From Dehalococcoidia bacterium (GTDB lineage: Bacteria > Chloroflexota > Dehalococcoidia > Dehalococcoidales > CSSed11-197): a stretch of DNA of 6,223 bases. The position numbers and the translations under genes are program-made. Below, one piece after another: positions 5,821 through 6,223 of this stretch (within the stretch, counting starts at the first letter, position 1; the number at the start of each line of letters is the position of its first letter). The notes under the pieces were generated by a model. That model was not told the DNA's origin. It searched no databases and saw only the letters and a program-made list of their open reading frames with translations. The DNA is taken from NCBI GenBank assembly GCA_003552785.1, contig PUOQ01000102.1, positions 1-6,223 on the forward strand, read 5' to 3'.

Positions 5821-5909
5821 ATATACCTCCTCAGGGCAATAGCTCAAATATAACAACCTTGTGTAATTGCTAAAATGTGTGCTGGAGCCAGAAAAATAAC
5901 TGTCTTTTG

Positions 5910-5938
5910 AGATTACCTTACCGTATAACCGGTGTCAA
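5910..5938 (-). promoter_or_regulatory. Candidate promoter for the alanine-rich gene
   Basis: A perfect TTGACA (5938-5933) lies 17 bases before TAATCT (5915-5910), which matches only three of six -10 positions. Transcription would begin near 5903, giving a leader of about 83 bases. Very AT-rich sequence with phased A-tracts lies directly upstream and could compensate for the weak -10. Confidence 0.45.
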
Positions 5939-5950
5939 TATATAATTGGC

Positions 5951-5972
5951 AAAAAATACCAAAAAATAAAAA
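5951..5972. other. Phased A-tracts upstream of a promoter
   Basis: A6 runs at 5951-5956 and 5961-5966 are spaced exactly 10 bases, and A5 follows at 5968-5972. A-tracts in helical phase bend DNA. The first two are phased; the third is slightly early. They sit 13-34 bases upstream of the -35 hexamer of the alanine-rich gene, where an UP element or bend could help polymerase. Confidence 0.4.
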
Positions 5973-5994
5973 TAATCAATATTATGTAAAATAT

Positions 5995-6030
5995 AACCCT
6001 GCTTCCATGGATTTCTTTGGAAGCAGGGTT
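5995..6030 (-). terminator. Intrinsic terminator after the yedE-like gene
   Basis: AACCCTGCTTCC (5995-6006) pairs perfectly over 12 bp with GGAAGCAGGGTT (6019-6030) around a 12-base loop. On the minus strand it is followed by TATATTTTACAT. It starts 26 bases past the stop of the right-edge gene and separates it from the alanine-rich gene. A TTTTATAATATT tract on the other side would also allow plus-strand termination, but no plus-strand gene needs it. Confidence 0.85.
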
Positions 6031-6056
6031 TTATAATATTTAGAAAATTTTGACCT

Positions 6057-6223
6057 TTACCCTATCAGGGTCAAAAGCTGCAAGTAAGGAGTAATTACTA
6101 TATTAAAAAACATTATACCAAAAAGCGCGACCACCAGATATAAAATACCCGACAGGTGACCTTCGCCGGCCATTACGTGCTGTCTGAAGGGGCAACCTTC
6201 TGACATTACCGAGAAGAAACCCA
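6057..6223 (-). CDS. YedE/YeeE-family membrane transporter, C-terminal fragment
   Basis: Only the last 54 residues are in the window; the gene continues past the right edge. Translation gives SEGCPFRQHVMAGEG, then a hydrophobic segment (LSGILYLVVALFGIMFF) and a stop at 6059-6057. A GCPFRQ-type motif with a conserved cysteine followed by an AGEG turn matches my memory of the YedE putative selenium transporter subgroup of the YeeE/YedE family. Studied members move thiosulfate through conserved cysteines, and the selenium role of YedE rests mainly on gene co-occurrence. The selenium assignment is therefore inference. The gene ends 26 bases before a strong terminator. Confidence 0.7.
   Translation of the reverse strand, partial: GFFSVMSEGCPFRQHVMAGEGHLSGILYLVVALFGIMFFNIVITPYLQLLTLIG

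Noticed and set aside
4544..5842. 432-codon plus-strand open frame rich in Ala and Ser
   Set aside because: It is antisense to the alanine-rich gene. Dense GCN, GAA/GAG and related codons leave the opposite frame free of stops. It lacks a ribosome binding site and resembles no protein.

Overview
This looks like a chromosomal segment from a free-living bacterium of moderate GC content. It carries a translation operon (thrS-infC-rpmI-rplT) and a tRNA-Arg(UCU) gene, and nothing suggests a plasmid, phage or insertion sequence. Three features fit an anaerobic Chloroflexota (Dehalococcoidia-like) lineage or, less likely, a clostridial Firmicute: a threonyl-tRNA synthetase without the TGS domain, a COG2426-type small exporter, and a YedE-type (selenium/sulfur) membrane protein. 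This placement is inference from family knowledge, not a search result.

Layout, left to right. Positions 1-272 hold no recognisable gene, but a candidate sigma-A promoter region lies at about 189-245. A plus-strand gene at 273-827 encodes a COG2426 small multidrug export protein, followed by tRNA-Arg(UCU) at 876-951. The tRNA converges with the minus-strand translation operon on a symmetric hairpin terminator at 1036-1065. Reading leftward on the minus strand, the genes are thrS (4016-2280), infC (about 2204-1626), rpmI (1657-1457) and rplT (1436-1086). Upstream of thrS on the same strand is a gene (5820-4165) for an extraordinary alanine-rich, tail-anchored, helical repeat protein. At the right edge is the 3' end of a yedE-like gene, closed by a strong 12-bp terminator hairpin at 5995-6030.

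How they work together. ThrRS charges tRNA-Thr, IF3 polices start-codon selection, and L35 and L20 are large-subunit ribosomal proteins, so this is a conserved translation cluster. Each block has its own candidate promoter: before the alanine-rich gene, before thrS, and between thrS and infC. The thrS leader carries a 13-bp hairpin suited to attenuation. The true infC start is not the in-frame GTG at 2153. The conserved IF3 N-terminus continues upstream to an ATA or ATT codon behind a strong Shine-Dalgarno sequence, as expected for IF3 autoregulation.

The most novel item is the 551-residue alanine-rich protein. It has a proline-rich N-terminus and about 480 residues of Ala/Glu/Lys-rich helix with a four-unit, roughly 50-residue internal repeat. 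It ends in one C-terminal membrane helix. I recognise no family or function for it.
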